DNA from: Ruminococcaceae bacterium UBA5295
GTDB lineage: Bacteria; Bacillota; Clostridia; Oscillospirales; Acutalibacteraceae
Direction of reading: 5' to 3'
Assembly (NCBI GenBank): GCA_002411365.1
Contig: DHSD01000003.1
Coordinates: 1 to 9,346 of the forward strand
Length of the DNA stretch: 9,346 nucleotides
Shown here: positions 1 to 6,304 of the stretch, piece after piece
Layout of the letters: the number at the start of each line of letters is the position of its first letter
Numbering within the stretch: the first letter of the stretch is position 1
The notes under the pieces: model-generated
Databases searched by the model: none
What the model saw: only the letters and a program-made list of their open reading frames with translations
Told to the model about the DNA's origin: nothing
Position numbers and translations under genes: made by a program

Positions 1-471
1 TTGGCATGTAGCTTTTGGAAGGACTTTCCCTGTTGACATCTCAACATCAGGGTCTTCTGACTGGCAGCCGGAAGTAAACATTTTAACATTGCATTCGCTG
101 CCAAAAAGTATTACCCTCTTGTTGGTCATGCATACGCCGTGCACAATAGTTGGGCATGGTGCCTGCGGCGTAAAAACATCAAGGCAGACATCCAAAAAAA
201 GGTCCAGGTCTACGGCATAGAATCCCTGATTGAACGGGACGGGTTCAAGGTGCAGAAATACTTTAATTACCTGCGCGCTGCGTATACGTACATTTGTTGC
301 TTGTTCTATCAGTTCGTGCTTGTCGGGGGTAAAATATACACGGCGGTCTTCAAGATACTCTTTTCCGCTGCACGAATCATAGACGCGCGTCGCGTTAATG
401 CAGACTGCTTCCTTGATGTTCCCTGTGTTCGTCTCCGTCGAGTAGTTGCACTCGGCGCGGTTTTTGTCCAT
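1..471 (-). CDS. Conserved cysteine-rich hypothetical protein (3' end beyond the window)
   Basis: An open frame of 157 codons runs from an ATG at 471 off the left edge without a stop, so the C-terminus is missing. The start is supported by AGGAGG placed 9 nt upstream. The visible part has nine cysteines (residues 8, 24, 34, 96, 106, 114, 127, 136, 156), no signal peptide and no membrane segment. Characteristic stretches are EAVCINATRVYDSC (21-34), LEPVPFNQGFYAVD (75-88) and LFLDVCLDVF (91-100). I recognise this pattern as a conserved clostridial protein of unknown function, from memory only. The plus-strand frame over the same bases (139-579) is its shadow. The gene diverges from the tRNA-Gly gene. 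A role in spores or metal binding would be a guess from the cysteine content alone. Confidence 0.82.
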   Translation of the reverse strand, partial: MDKNRAECNYSTETNTGNIKEAVCINATRVYDSCSGKEYLEDRRVYFTPDKHELIEQATNVRIRSAQVIKVFLHLEPVPFNQGFYAVDLDLFLDVCLDVFTPQAPCPTIVHGVCMTNKRVILFGSECNVKMFTSGCQSEDPDVEMSTGKVLPKATCQ

Positions 472-682
472 AACATCAATCCTCCTGACGTGTTTCATGA
501 AACTTGTTTTTCAATACCATTTTATGGCTTCGGCTTCATTGTGTTACAGAATTCCTGCCTGCATATAAGAACTCTTTAAACGCAGATGGCATCTGAGTTT
601 AAGTTTTGACTTCTGCCTTTCAGCCATTTCAGCATTGCTGAGCTATTATTTTCATATTAACAAACGGATAAAATAAAAAAAC

Positions 683-711
683 TTGCAGGTTAGTACATTT
701 TGTGCTAAAAT
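683..711 (+). promoter_or_regulatory. Probable sigma-A promoter of tRNA-Gly
   Basis: TTGCAG at 683-688 and TAAAAT at 706-711 are separated by 17 nt. Transcription would begin about 7 nt before the tRNA 5' end. The -10 box is good and the -35 box is weak. Confidence 0.5.
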
Positions 712-724
712 TAATGTGAAATAT

Positions 725-799
725 GCGGAAGTAGTTCAGTGGTAGAGCGTCAGCTTCCCAAGCTGAATGGCGCGGGTTCGAATCCCGTCTTCCGCTCCA
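725..799 (+). tRNA. tRNA-Gly(CCC)
   Basis: The acceptor arms GCGGAAG (725-731) and CTTCCGC (789-795) pair fully. They are followed by discriminator T and an encoded CCA (797-799). The D-arm sequence AGTTCAGTGGTAGAGC and the T-arm GCGGGTTCGAATCCCGT are canonical. The anticodon loop TTCCCAA, closed by the stem CAGC/GCTG, gives anticodon CCC, which reads glycine codon GGG. The gene has its own promoter and lies directly before a terminator hairpin that is part of the 172-bp repeat. Confidence 0.97.
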
Positions 800-806
800 A
801 ATAAAG

Positions 807-978
807 CGCCCGCATGAGTACCGATTATTCAGTATTCATGCGGGTTTTCTCTATGCTTGTGCCGCCCTTGCTTTTTGCTGTAATGTTCGCATTTGTATGT
901 GCTTGTACGCTAAAATTCATGCGAAAGTGGACATTGAGTGGACATTGTTTTCATTGGAAACAATGTATCAAAAAGCGC
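807..978 (+). repeat. 172-bp tRNA-linked repeat, left copy
   Basis: This block starts 7 nt after the CCA of tRNA-Gly. It is matched by an inverted copy at 9118-9289 that starts 7 nt after the CCA of tRNA-Pro. The two align over 172 nt with 10 substitutions and no gaps (about 94% identity), and similarity stops on both sides. From the tRNA outward it contains the terminator hairpin (809-848), a tandem 11-nt direct repeat GTGGACATTGA / GTGGACATTGT (927-948) and a 9-bp hairpin (944-964). A short frame at 814-1032 crosses it, but substitutions between copies change five of its codons, so it is not treated as a protein gene. Origin unknown: a mobile-element end at a tRNA gene or an independent non-coding repeat. 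Confidence 0.9.
809..848 (+). terminator. Rho-independent terminator of tRNA-Gly
   Basis: A 13-bp stem (CCCGCATGAGTAC at 809-821 with 832-844, one G-U pair) has a 10-nt loop and is followed by TTTT (845-848). The identical structure follows tRNA-Pro. Confidence 0.85.
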
Positions 979-1335
979 TGTTATCGACTAACTGTGCGGG
1001 CAACGTCTGAAATTTATATAATATGTAGTTAAGCAATGGAATATTATTGCCTAAAGCCATAAGCAGTTCCCAAAAATTATTGCAAACGTTTTATTTCTGT
1101 TTTCCTTTATGAAGCAACGGGACGTTAATTTCAACTTCTGCACGGTCTGCCCAATCAAGCAAAATGTTTGCAGTATGAACATTATTTGCTAATATTTTAC
1201 AGCATATGGCCTGACATTGATTTGTTTGCGCAAGACGGATATAATGTACTAAGAAATTGACGAATTGTGTCGCCTTGTATTTTAGGACTTTTGAAAGGGT
1301 CCGATTAATCGTATATTTTCCAAATCCAGAACATT
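979..1335. other. AT-rich stretch without a supported gene
   Basis: This region lies between the left repeat and the PAP2 start region. It is AT-rich. A 95-codon minus-strand frame (1091-1378) begins with TTG, lacks a ribosome binding site and overlaps the PAP2 leader, so I do not call it. No tRNA, clear transposase remnant or strong hairpin is visible. Confidence 0.5.
1291..1317 (+). promoter_or_regulatory. Possible promoter of the PAP2 gene
   Basis: TTGAAA (1291-1296) and TATATT (1312-1317) are 15 nt apart, shorter than ideal. They lie about 80 nt before the PAP2 ATG and ahead of both copies of its duplicated start region. Confidence 0.35.
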
Positions 1336-1413
1336 GAGGAGTCTCAGATGAAAGGACTACATATATTTTCGAGATCAAGAGTATCGAGGAATCTCAGATG
1401 AAAAAACTACATA
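1336..1413 (+). repeat. Tandemly duplicated translation-start region with 17-codon leader ORF
   Basis: The 28-nt segment 1336-1363 recurs at 1386-1413 with 25 identical positions, offset by exactly 50 bp. Each copy carries a GAGGA ribosome binding site, CTCAG and an ATG followed by a Met-Lys-X-Leu-His start. The first ATG (1348) opens a 17-codon frame, MKGLHIFSRSRVSRNLR, whose TGA stop (1399-1401) overlaps the PAP2 ATG (1398-1400) as ATGA. The second ATG opens the real gene. This may be a decayed duplication or a leader that couples translation. Confidence 0.75.
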
Positions 1414-2084
1414 ATTATTTATCTACTCATAAGTATTTTTATCTATTGCTTTTGTTCATTCCTCTGCAAATGTGGTTTCAATATAATGAATGGACTATTG
1501 TGCCGAAATACTTTACTCAAACACTGCTTGACCAGAGAATTCCATTTATCAAGGAATTTGCAATTCCATATGTAACATGGTTTTTATTTATTCCGTTTGG
1601 TGTTATTTATATTGGAGCTTATTCAAAAAAGGATTTTTACAAACTGTTTATTTTTCTGTTTGGCGGAATGGCCACAGCGAACGCCATATTTGTTCTTTTC
1701 CCGAATGCCCAGGGACTGAGGCCGTCAATCCATGCCAGTGATCCATTGTCTTCACTTATAAAGTTCATGTATTCTGTAGATTCCCCGACAAATGTCTGTC
1801 CAAGTATCCACGTCATAAACACTTTTGCTATAAACTCAGCTCTGCAGCACTCGGAAGAATTTAAAAAAAGCCGTATTAGAAAAGCAAGTTCAAATATTCT
1901 TACAGTGCTGATATGTTTGTCTACGGTATTTATTAAGCAGCATTCGGTATTTGATGTTTTGTGCGGAATAGTTATAGCGTCATGCTTTTATATACCGCTT
2001 TACGTGCAGCCTGTGCGCAAATTTGTAAGGGTACGTTCTATCTACCGTGCAAAAAGAAAAGCAATTAATCATGAAGAACGCTGA
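1398..2084 (+). CDS. PAP2-family membrane phosphatase (phosphatidic acid phosphatase type 2)
   Basis: The 228-residue protein has several hydrophobic segments (about 13-27, 56-75, 82-101, 164-178, 186-204), so it is probably an integral membrane enzyme. The PAP2 active site is recognisable in three parts: a LRP segment at 107-109, CPSIH at 134-138 (the PSGH-like motif with the catalytic histidine), and S175 followed by KQH (180-182) and D186, matching the S-x6-H-x3-D motif. The PSxH plus KQHxxxD form is typical of the PAP2_3/inositol-phosphorylceramide-synthase-like branch, which acts on lipid phosphates or transfers phospho-headgroups. The C-terminus is basic. It is preceded by a duplicated start region and followed after 101 nt by the TtcA-like gene. 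The coding sequence looks more AT-rich than the other genes here, which could mean transfer. The substrate cannot be told. Confidence 0.85.
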   Translation: MKKLHNYLSTHKYFYLLLLFIPLQMWFQYNEWTIVPKYFTQTLLDQRIPFIKEFAIPYVTWFLFIPFGVIYIGAYSKKDFYKLFIFLFGGMATANAIFVLFPNAQGLRPSIHASDPLSSLIKFMYSVDSPTNVCPSIHVINTFAINSALQHSEEFKKSRIRKASSNILTVLICLSTVFIKQHSVFDVLCGIVIASCFYIPLYVQPVRKFVRVRSIYRAKRKAINHEER

Positions 2085-2185
2085 GCGGCATACACCATAA
2101 ACTTATAACAGCTTTCCGCAGCATTTTCAACTTTTGTATATAAGATTTTTGGGACATTTCAGCAATTTTGGAAAAGGGCAGAAAT

Positions 2186-3007
2186 ATGGAACTATACGAA
2201 AAGGCAGAAGTCAGTATTGTGAAAAAATATCGCAGCAAAATCTGGATACCATTCATTTCTGCTGTGAAAAAATACCGCCTTATTGAGGAAGGGGACAAAA
2301 TCGCCGTATGCATTTCCGGAGGGAAAGATTCCACGTTAATGGCTAAATGCATACAGCGCTTGCAGAAATACAGTGATTTTCCATTTAGTGCCGAATACCT
2401 CGTTATGGATCCAGGCTACAGCAAAACAAACAGGAAGAGGATTGAGGCAAATTCCAGCGCGCTGCATTTGCCTGTGCGTATTTTTAACACAAATATCTTT
2501 GAGATTGCCGAAAAAGCCGACCGGTCACCATGCTATCTTTGCGCAAAGATGAGGCGCGGGTGCCTTTACAAACATGCGCGCGAGCTTGGATGCAATAAAA
2601 TTGCCCTTGGCCATCATCTTGACGACGTGATTGAGACGACGCTTATGAGCATGCTTTATAGTGCGGAAATCCGCACTATGATGCCGAAGCTTCACAGCGC
2701 CCACTATGGCGGCATGGAGCTGATACGCCCGCTGTATCTTGTGCACGAAAGCGATATCATCTCATGGGGCAAGTTTAACGGTCTGCAGTTTCTTCGCTGT
2801 GCCTGTCGATTTACAGAAAACTGTTCGGATGGCCTGAAGGAATCAAAGCGGCAGAAAATGAAACAGCTTATCGCTGAACTGAAGCAGGAAAATCCGGATG
2901 TAGATAAAAATATTTTTCACAGCACGGAAAATGTTAATCTTGACACTGTAGTTGCTTACAAAAAGGATGGAATTTCTCATTCTTTCCTCGACGATTATGC
3001 CAAATAA
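2186..3007 (+). CDS. TtcA-like PP-loop ATPase (tRNA 2-thiocytidine synthetase family)
   Basis: The 273-residue protein carries the PP-loop SGGKDST (44-50), which binds ATP for adenylation of a nucleobase. It also has CYLC (116-119) followed by AKMRRGCLY, the GHHLDD motif (142-147), and a later cysteine group CAC-x5-C (205, 207, 213). The CxxC pair plus a later cysteine is the arrangement that holds a [4Fe-4S] cluster in TtcA/TtuA-type tRNA thiolases. The family members known as TtcA make 2-thiocytidine at position 32 of tRNA, but paralogues in Clostridia often have no proven role. I chose the ATG at 2186 because AAAGGG lies 7 nt before it. An in-frame TTG at 2168 would add six residues but has no binding site. 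The gene is 101 nt after PAP2 and 88 nt before DUF2156, on the same strand. Confidence 0.85.
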   Translation: MELYEKAEVSIVKKYRSKIWIPFISAVKKYRLIEEGDKIAVCISGGKDSTLMAKCIQRLQKYSDFPFSAEYLVMDPGYSKTNRKRIEANSSALHLPVRIFNTNIFEIAEKADRSPCYLCAKMRRGCLYKHARELGCNKIALGHHLDDVIETTLMSMLYSAEIRTMMPKLHSAHYGGMELIRPLYLVHESDIISWGKFNGLQFLRCACRFTENCSDGLKESKRQKMKQLIAELKQENPDVDKNIFHSTENVNLDTVVAYKKDGISHSFLDDYAK

Positions 3008-3017
3008 GAATAATGCC

Positions 3018-3047
3018 TTGACTTTTTTGCAATTTCATGCCTATACT
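3018..3047 (+). promoter_or_regulatory. Sigma-A promoter of the DUF2156 gene
   Basis: TTGACT (3018-3023) and TATACT (3042-3047) are 18 nt apart and lie about 50 nt before the ATG at 3096. The gene can therefore be transcribed independently of the upstream genes. Confidence 0.65.
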
Positions 3048-3095
3048 GAGTAGCAGGGCGATGCCTGCAATAAATTTATAAAGACAGGACTTTTT

Positions 3096-3983
3096 ATGCT
3101 GAATTTTGCAAAGCTTACACTGAACGATATTGAAACTGTAAGGCCTTTTTTAAGGTTCCAAAAGTCCAGAATATGCGATTATTCGGTAGGCGGAATATTT
3201 ATGTGGAGGGAATACTTTAAAACACAGTTTACAATTTTTAGGAATACACTGCTTTTTAAAGTTAGATATTTAAATGGAACTACGGCGTTTACGGTGCCGA
3301 TTGGCGAAAACCAGCAGGAGGCGCTAATTGAGCTTGAAGGCTATTGCAGGGAGAATTTTATACCGCTTGTTTTTTGCACCGTGCCTGATAATTCGTTAGG
3401 GCTGCTGGCAGAACGATATCCACGCGCCACGGTTAAGCAGGAGAGAAACTGGTATGATTATCTTTACCGAACGCAGGATCTGATTGACCTGAAAGGACGT
3501 AAATACGACGGCCAACGGAACCATATCCATAAATTTCATAAACTGTATCCGAACTTCTTATTTAAAAAGATAAATGAAGAAAATCTAACGTACGTAAAAG
3601 ATTTTTACGCTGAGCTACATAAAAACCATCAAAAGCCCTCTCCAATTGCCAAGGAAGAAAGCTACAGAACGGCGGAGTTGCTGGATAATTATAAAAAATA
3701 CGGCCTGTTTGGCGGCTGTATCGTAACAGATGAAACGATTGTTTCAATGTCAATAGGGGAACGCGTAAATGATACGCTGTTTGTTCATGTTGAAAAGGCG
3801 GACACTCGGTACCAAGGTGTCTATCAGGTTACCGTGCAGGAATTTCTGAAATACTTCGCCGGTGAAAGTGATACGTTTGTAAACCGTGAAGAAGATGTGG
3901 GAGACGCCGGTCTGCGGAAATCGAAACTTTCTTACCACCCTGCTGAGCTGCTTAAAAAGAGCACTGTGCAGGTTAATATTTAG
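3096..3983 (+). CDS. DUF2156 domain protein (phosphatidylglycerol lysyltransferase C-terminal-like)
   Basis: The 295-residue soluble protein matches the DUF2156 pattern, a double GNAT-like fold related to the catalytic part of MprF-type aminoacyl-phosphatidylglycerol synthases. It has DYSVGGIFMWREYF (28-41), DYLY (121-124) leading into LKGRKYDGQRNHIHKF (132-147), and a C-terminal block FVNREEDVGDAGLRKSK (261-277) followed by LSYHP. It lacks the membrane domain of MprF, so it is the stand-alone form common in Clostridia, whose substrate is not established. The ATG follows AGGAC with 6-nt spacing. Its own promoter lies in the upstream gap, and a YqfO-like gene follows after 68 nt. A lipid or peptide aminoacyl/acyl transferase role is inferred from the fold only. 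Confidence 0.85.
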   Translation: MLNFAKLTLNDIETVRPFLRFQKSRICDYSVGGIFMWREYFKTQFTIFRNTLLFKVRYLNGTTAFTVPIGENQQEALIELEGYCRENFIPLVFCTVPDNSLGLLAERYPRATVKQERNWYDYLYRTQDLIDLKGRKYDGQRNHIHKFHKLYPNFLFKKINEENLTYVKDFYAELHKNHQKPSPIAKEESYRTAELLDNYKKYGLFGGCIVTDETIVSMSIGERVNDTLFVHVEKADTRYQGVYQVTVQEFLKYFAGESDTFVNREEDVGDAGLRKSKLSYHPAELLKKSTVQVNI

Positions 3984-4037
3984 AATAAAACTGGAAGTCC
4001 GTAAATGGCTTTCATTTTTTATACCCTAAAAGCTTAT

Positions 4038-4047
4038 AAGGAGGTGA
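4038..4047 (+). promoter_or_regulatory. Very strong ribosome binding site of the YqfO-like gene
   Basis: AAGGAGGTGA is an extended match to the 16S rRNA 3' end, 4 nt before the ATG at 4052. It fixes the start and suggests efficient translation. Confidence 0.85.
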
Positions 4048-4051
4048 AAAT

Positions 4052-4417
4052 ATGGATTTTGAATTCTGTAAAATGGAGATTTATATTCCGACCGCATGTT
4101 TTGAGGCGCTGCGCGAAGCACTGAGAAGCGTAGATGCAGGCCACGAGGGAAACTATGACAGCTGCCTTTCATACAGCAAGTGTATGGGCTGCTGGCGCCC
4201 GCTGCAGGGCAGCCATCCTTACAAAGGCGAAAAGGGGAAGCTATGCACTGAAAAGGAATATAAAGTAGAAGTCCTTTGCCGCACCGAAAATGTGGAGACA
4301 ACAATCCGTGCTGTAAAAGCAGTGCACCCATATGAAGTGCCGGTGATAAATGTAATTCCGCTTTACCAAACAGGGCTTGGATGCAGCGAAAAACAAGGAA
4401 ATATGTCTGGAAAATAA
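4052..4417 (+). CDS. YqfO/NIF3-like (CutA/PII-fold) single-domain protein
   Basis: The 121-residue protein corresponds to the small domain found inserted in NIF3/YqfO proteins, here as a stand-alone gene. Diagnostic features are DAGHEGNYDSCLSYS (28-42), GSHPYKGEKG (53-62) and VHPYEVPVINVIPL (91-104), the last being the HPYEEP-type signature of this family. H31, H55 and H92 with E95 are likely metal ligands by analogy with CutA/NIF3 proteins. The biological role is unknown. The last 15 or so residues appear to be a non-conserved tail. It is the final gene of the plus-strand row, 68 nt after the DUF2156 gene, and a hairpin follows 3 nt after its stop. Confidence 0.8.
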   Translation: MDFEFCKMEIYIPTACFEALREALRSVDAGHEGNYDSCLSYSKCMGCWRPLQGSHPYKGEKGKLCTEKEYKVEVLCRTENVETTIRAVKAVHPYEVPVINVIPLYQTGLGCSEKQGNMSGK

Positions 4418-4420
4418 AAC

Positions 4421-4444
4421 GAACGCGAAACTTTTTTCGCGTTC
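4421..4444. terminator. Hairpin between convergent genes, probable bidirectional terminator
   Basis: A perfect 10-bp stem GAACGCGAAA / TTTCGCGTTC closes a 4-nt loop between the convergent YqfO-like and glycosyltransferase genes. The T-rich tract lies on the minus-strand side (GTTTTATTTT), so it should work best for the glycosyltransferase. The run of T inside the 3' arm and loop could also serve the plus strand. Confidence 0.75.
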
Positions 4445-4467
4445 TGCATTATGTGTAGTGTATACAA

Positions 4468-5430
4468 TTATTGCGGGCGGTAAAGCCACGGCATCATCTT
4501 CCAAAGGATGACACGGCGCTTGAGATTTGGGTCTGTCTGGCGGTCTATTGTAAGGAGCCTGTCATAGTCTAAAGACTTAAGGTATGCATTTATGCGCTGC
4601 CGACTCATGCCTTCGCGCATTACGACATCTATCGAGTCCATAACTGCACGGGGAAGCGTATCCTTTTTAAGCAGGCGCAGAAGCTCCCCATTTTGGCTGT
4701 TTGCGTATTCAACAGTGCTTATTATTCGCAGTACTGCCTCAACACGGCGGAAAACCGAAAAGCCGACAGGGGCATTTTTCGGCAGCTCAATTTCATTTGA
4801 TTTGCTGCGTTTTAGCACTGTTGCTGCCTGAACTGCCGTTCCGGCATTGAGCAGGCAGTCGAAAAGGAATTCCTCCGCATAGCCGAATTGGTAATTTTCG
4901 TCAAAACTAATTTGTTTTGACAGCAATAAGTCGCGTCTTACCATAATGGCCGCAATATCGATTTTTGTCCTGTGATGTAGTATGGACTCCGCAAAGAATG
5001 CGCCGTCAGGATGATGCACTGCGCTGCTGACATTCCTTAACTCAGCTACGCGCGCTTCTTCTTTTGAGGAGCAGCCGAAAACGAAATCGGCATTTGTGCG
5101 CTTTGCCGTTTCGAGATATGGGCGCAGCAGCCCTTCGTAAAGCCTGCGGGCAAAAAAGAATGTGAGATACTTTCCACATGCCTTCTGCACTGCTGTGTTG
5201 AGTGCTGACGGGACGTCGGAATTTCCATTCTGTATTACAAACCCATGTAACCCGAGCCCTTTTAGCTGTGTTACAGCCTGCAAAACAGTCTTATCGGAAG
5301 AGCCCATGTCAACGATAATGATTTCCGCGTCAATCCCTTTAAGCTGCTCGGCAGTAAACGTTATGATGCGGAGGATACCTTCTTCGATGTTTTTCGCTGG
5401 TATCAATACAGAAAGTTCTGAAGCCTGCAC
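4468..5430 (-). CDS. Family 2 (GT-A) glycosyltransferase
   Basis: The 320-residue protein has a GT2 N-terminal fold: LSVLIPAKN (6-14), then AEIIIVDMGSSDKT (35-48) with the nucleotide-binding DxGSxDxT, and ALNTAVQKACGKYLTFFF (76-93). Where active GT2 enzymes carry the metal-binding DXD after this strand, this protein has FFFARRLYEG (91-100), with no acidic pair. The C-terminal 130 residues contain no predicted membrane segment, so it would be cytosolic or peripheral. The start is a GTG at 5430 with GGGCGG about 7 nt upstream. An ATG at 5447-5449 is in another frame. A promoter lies at 5472-5499. The TetR gene precedes it on the same strand with a 134-nt gap. The sugar and acceptor are unknown, and the DXD loss makes normal catalysis uncertain. 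Confidence 0.8.
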   Translation of the reverse strand: MQASELSVLIPAKNIEEGILRIITFTAEQLKGIDAEIIIVDMGSSDKTVLQAVTQLKGLGLHGFVIQNGNSDVPSALNTAVQKACGKYLTFFFARRLYEGLLRPYLETAKRTNADFVFGCSSKEEARVAELRNVSSAVHHPDGAFFAESILHHRTKIDIAAIMVRRDLLLSKQISFDENYQFGYAEEFLFDCLLNAGTAVQAATVLKRSKSNEIELPKNAPVGFSVFRRVEAVLRIISTVEYANSQNGELLRLLKKDTLPRAVMDSIDVVMREGMSRQRINAYLKSLDYDRLLTIDRQTDPNLKRRVILWKMMPWLYRPQ

Positions 5431-5471
5431 GTGAGATCCGCCCTTTCATAATGTGCGTCCTTCTCTCTTTA

Positions 5472-5499
5472 AGTATACCATAACAAAAAAATTTGATAA
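5472..5499 (-). promoter_or_regulatory. Probable promoter of the glycosyltransferase gene
   Basis: Read on the minus strand, TTATCA (5499-5494) and TATACT (5477-5472) are 16 nt apart. They lie about 40 nt before the GTG start and are separate from the upstream TetR gene. Confidence 0.5.
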
Positions 5500-5564
5500 G
5501 ATGAATTATGAACAGATTAAACTGTAAAAATAAAATAATCTTGTAAAGTCTCTTGCAGGAGTAA

Positions 5565-6188
5565 TCAGTGGCTGTGTGATGGAGGTTCTGGTGCTTTACC
5601 TTCTTGCTGCTCTTTTTCTTTAAGGTAGAGTATGGCAGAAACGCGCTTGCTGTCATCGATAAAATGGTCGAGGCGACTGACAATATCGGCAGGAGGTCCT
5701 TTCATGCCTTTTTTTGCCCACTGGATCACCATGCCTACGAGCCCGTATGTATAAAACTCGGCTATAAAAATTCGGTCAACTGGCTCTATAGCCCTTTTGG
5801 ACGGGGCATGCTTTACGACCTGATTTATGATTTTCAGCAGCATGGATTTTGTGGCATTGAAAAGATAGCTGTAAAAAATATTCTGGCAGTCCATGTTGAG
5901 CGAGCCAATGTAGAAAACTTTTTCCCTTTTCATTATGCTGAGCACTTCAAGCATGGCTGAGCTCCAGTTGCCGCTGTCAGATGCTTTTTCTAATGTTGAG
6001 ACGATTTCATTGTAGTAAATCCAGTTTACAAGGTCATACTTGTCCTTAAAATGGTAATAAAAAGTCTGCCGGTTCAGCCCGCAGTTATGCACGATATCTG
6101 AAACGGTGATTTTTTCCAGATTCTTTTTTCCCATCAGACTTTTTAAGGAATCGGCCATTGCCTTTTTGGTAATCAGGGAATCAGACAT
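5565..6188 (-). CDS. TetR/AcrR-family transcriptional regulator (DhaS-like)
   Basis: The 207-residue protein has an N-terminal TetR DNA-binding domain: ITKKAMADSLKSLM in helix 1, then the helix-turn-helix ITVSDIVHNCGLNRQTFYYHF (27-47) followed by KDKYDLVNWIY. The remaining 150 residues are the ligand-binding and dimer domain. The general layout resembles the DhaS-type subgroup with a TetR_C_8-like C-terminus, by memory of the family. I chose ATG at 6188, which has GAGAGGAA 5 nt upstream. An in-frame ATG at 6224 adds 12 residues but lacks a binding site. The tail is polar (EKEQQEGKAPEPP). It has its own promoter. The likely target is itself or the adjacent glycosyltransferase, but no convincing operator palindrome was found. 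Confidence 0.85.
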   Translation of the reverse strand: MSDSLITKKAMADSLKSLMGKKNLEKITVSDIVHNCGLNRQTFYYHFKDKYDLVNWIYYNEIVSTLEKASDSGNWSSAMLEVLSIMKREKVFYIGSLNMDCQNIFYSYLFNATKSMLLKIINQVVKHAPSKRAIEPVDRIFIAEFYTYGLVGMVIQWAKKGMKGPPADIVSRLDHFIDDSKRVSAILYLKEKEQQEGKAPEPPSHSH

Positions 6189-6272
6189 AAAAATTCCTCT
6201 CAACTTCCGGCAAAACGGAAACATAGCTTAGAAATCGGCTTCGGCAGGATTTTGGCATACACCTTTATTATT

Positions 6273-6301
6273 AGTGTAGCAGAAGTCCCGCATTTTTTCA
6301 A
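6273..6301 (-). promoter_or_regulatory. Promoter of the TetR gene
   Basis: On the minus strand TTGAAA (6301-6296) and TACACT (6278-6273) are 17 nt apart. They lie about 85 nt before the ATG at 6188 and just after the stop of the frameshifted gene upstream. Confidence 0.6.
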
Positions 6302-6304
6302 CTT

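Noticed and set aside
139..579. 146-codon plus-strand frame
   Set aside because: It lies opposite the cysteine-rich minus-strand gene, which has a good ribosome binding site and protein-like sequence; this frame has neither.
814..1032. Small frame beginning MSTDYSVFMRVFSM, also present at 9085-9282 on the minus strand
   Set aside because: It starts inside the terminator hairpin, lacks a ribosome binding site, and of ten substitutions between copies six are amino-acid changing, so there is no sign of selection on a protein.
1091..1378. 95-codon minus-strand frame
   Set aside because: It starts with TTG without a ribosome binding site, overlaps the PAP2 start region and resembles no family I recognise. 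A remnant of an older gene cannot be excluded.
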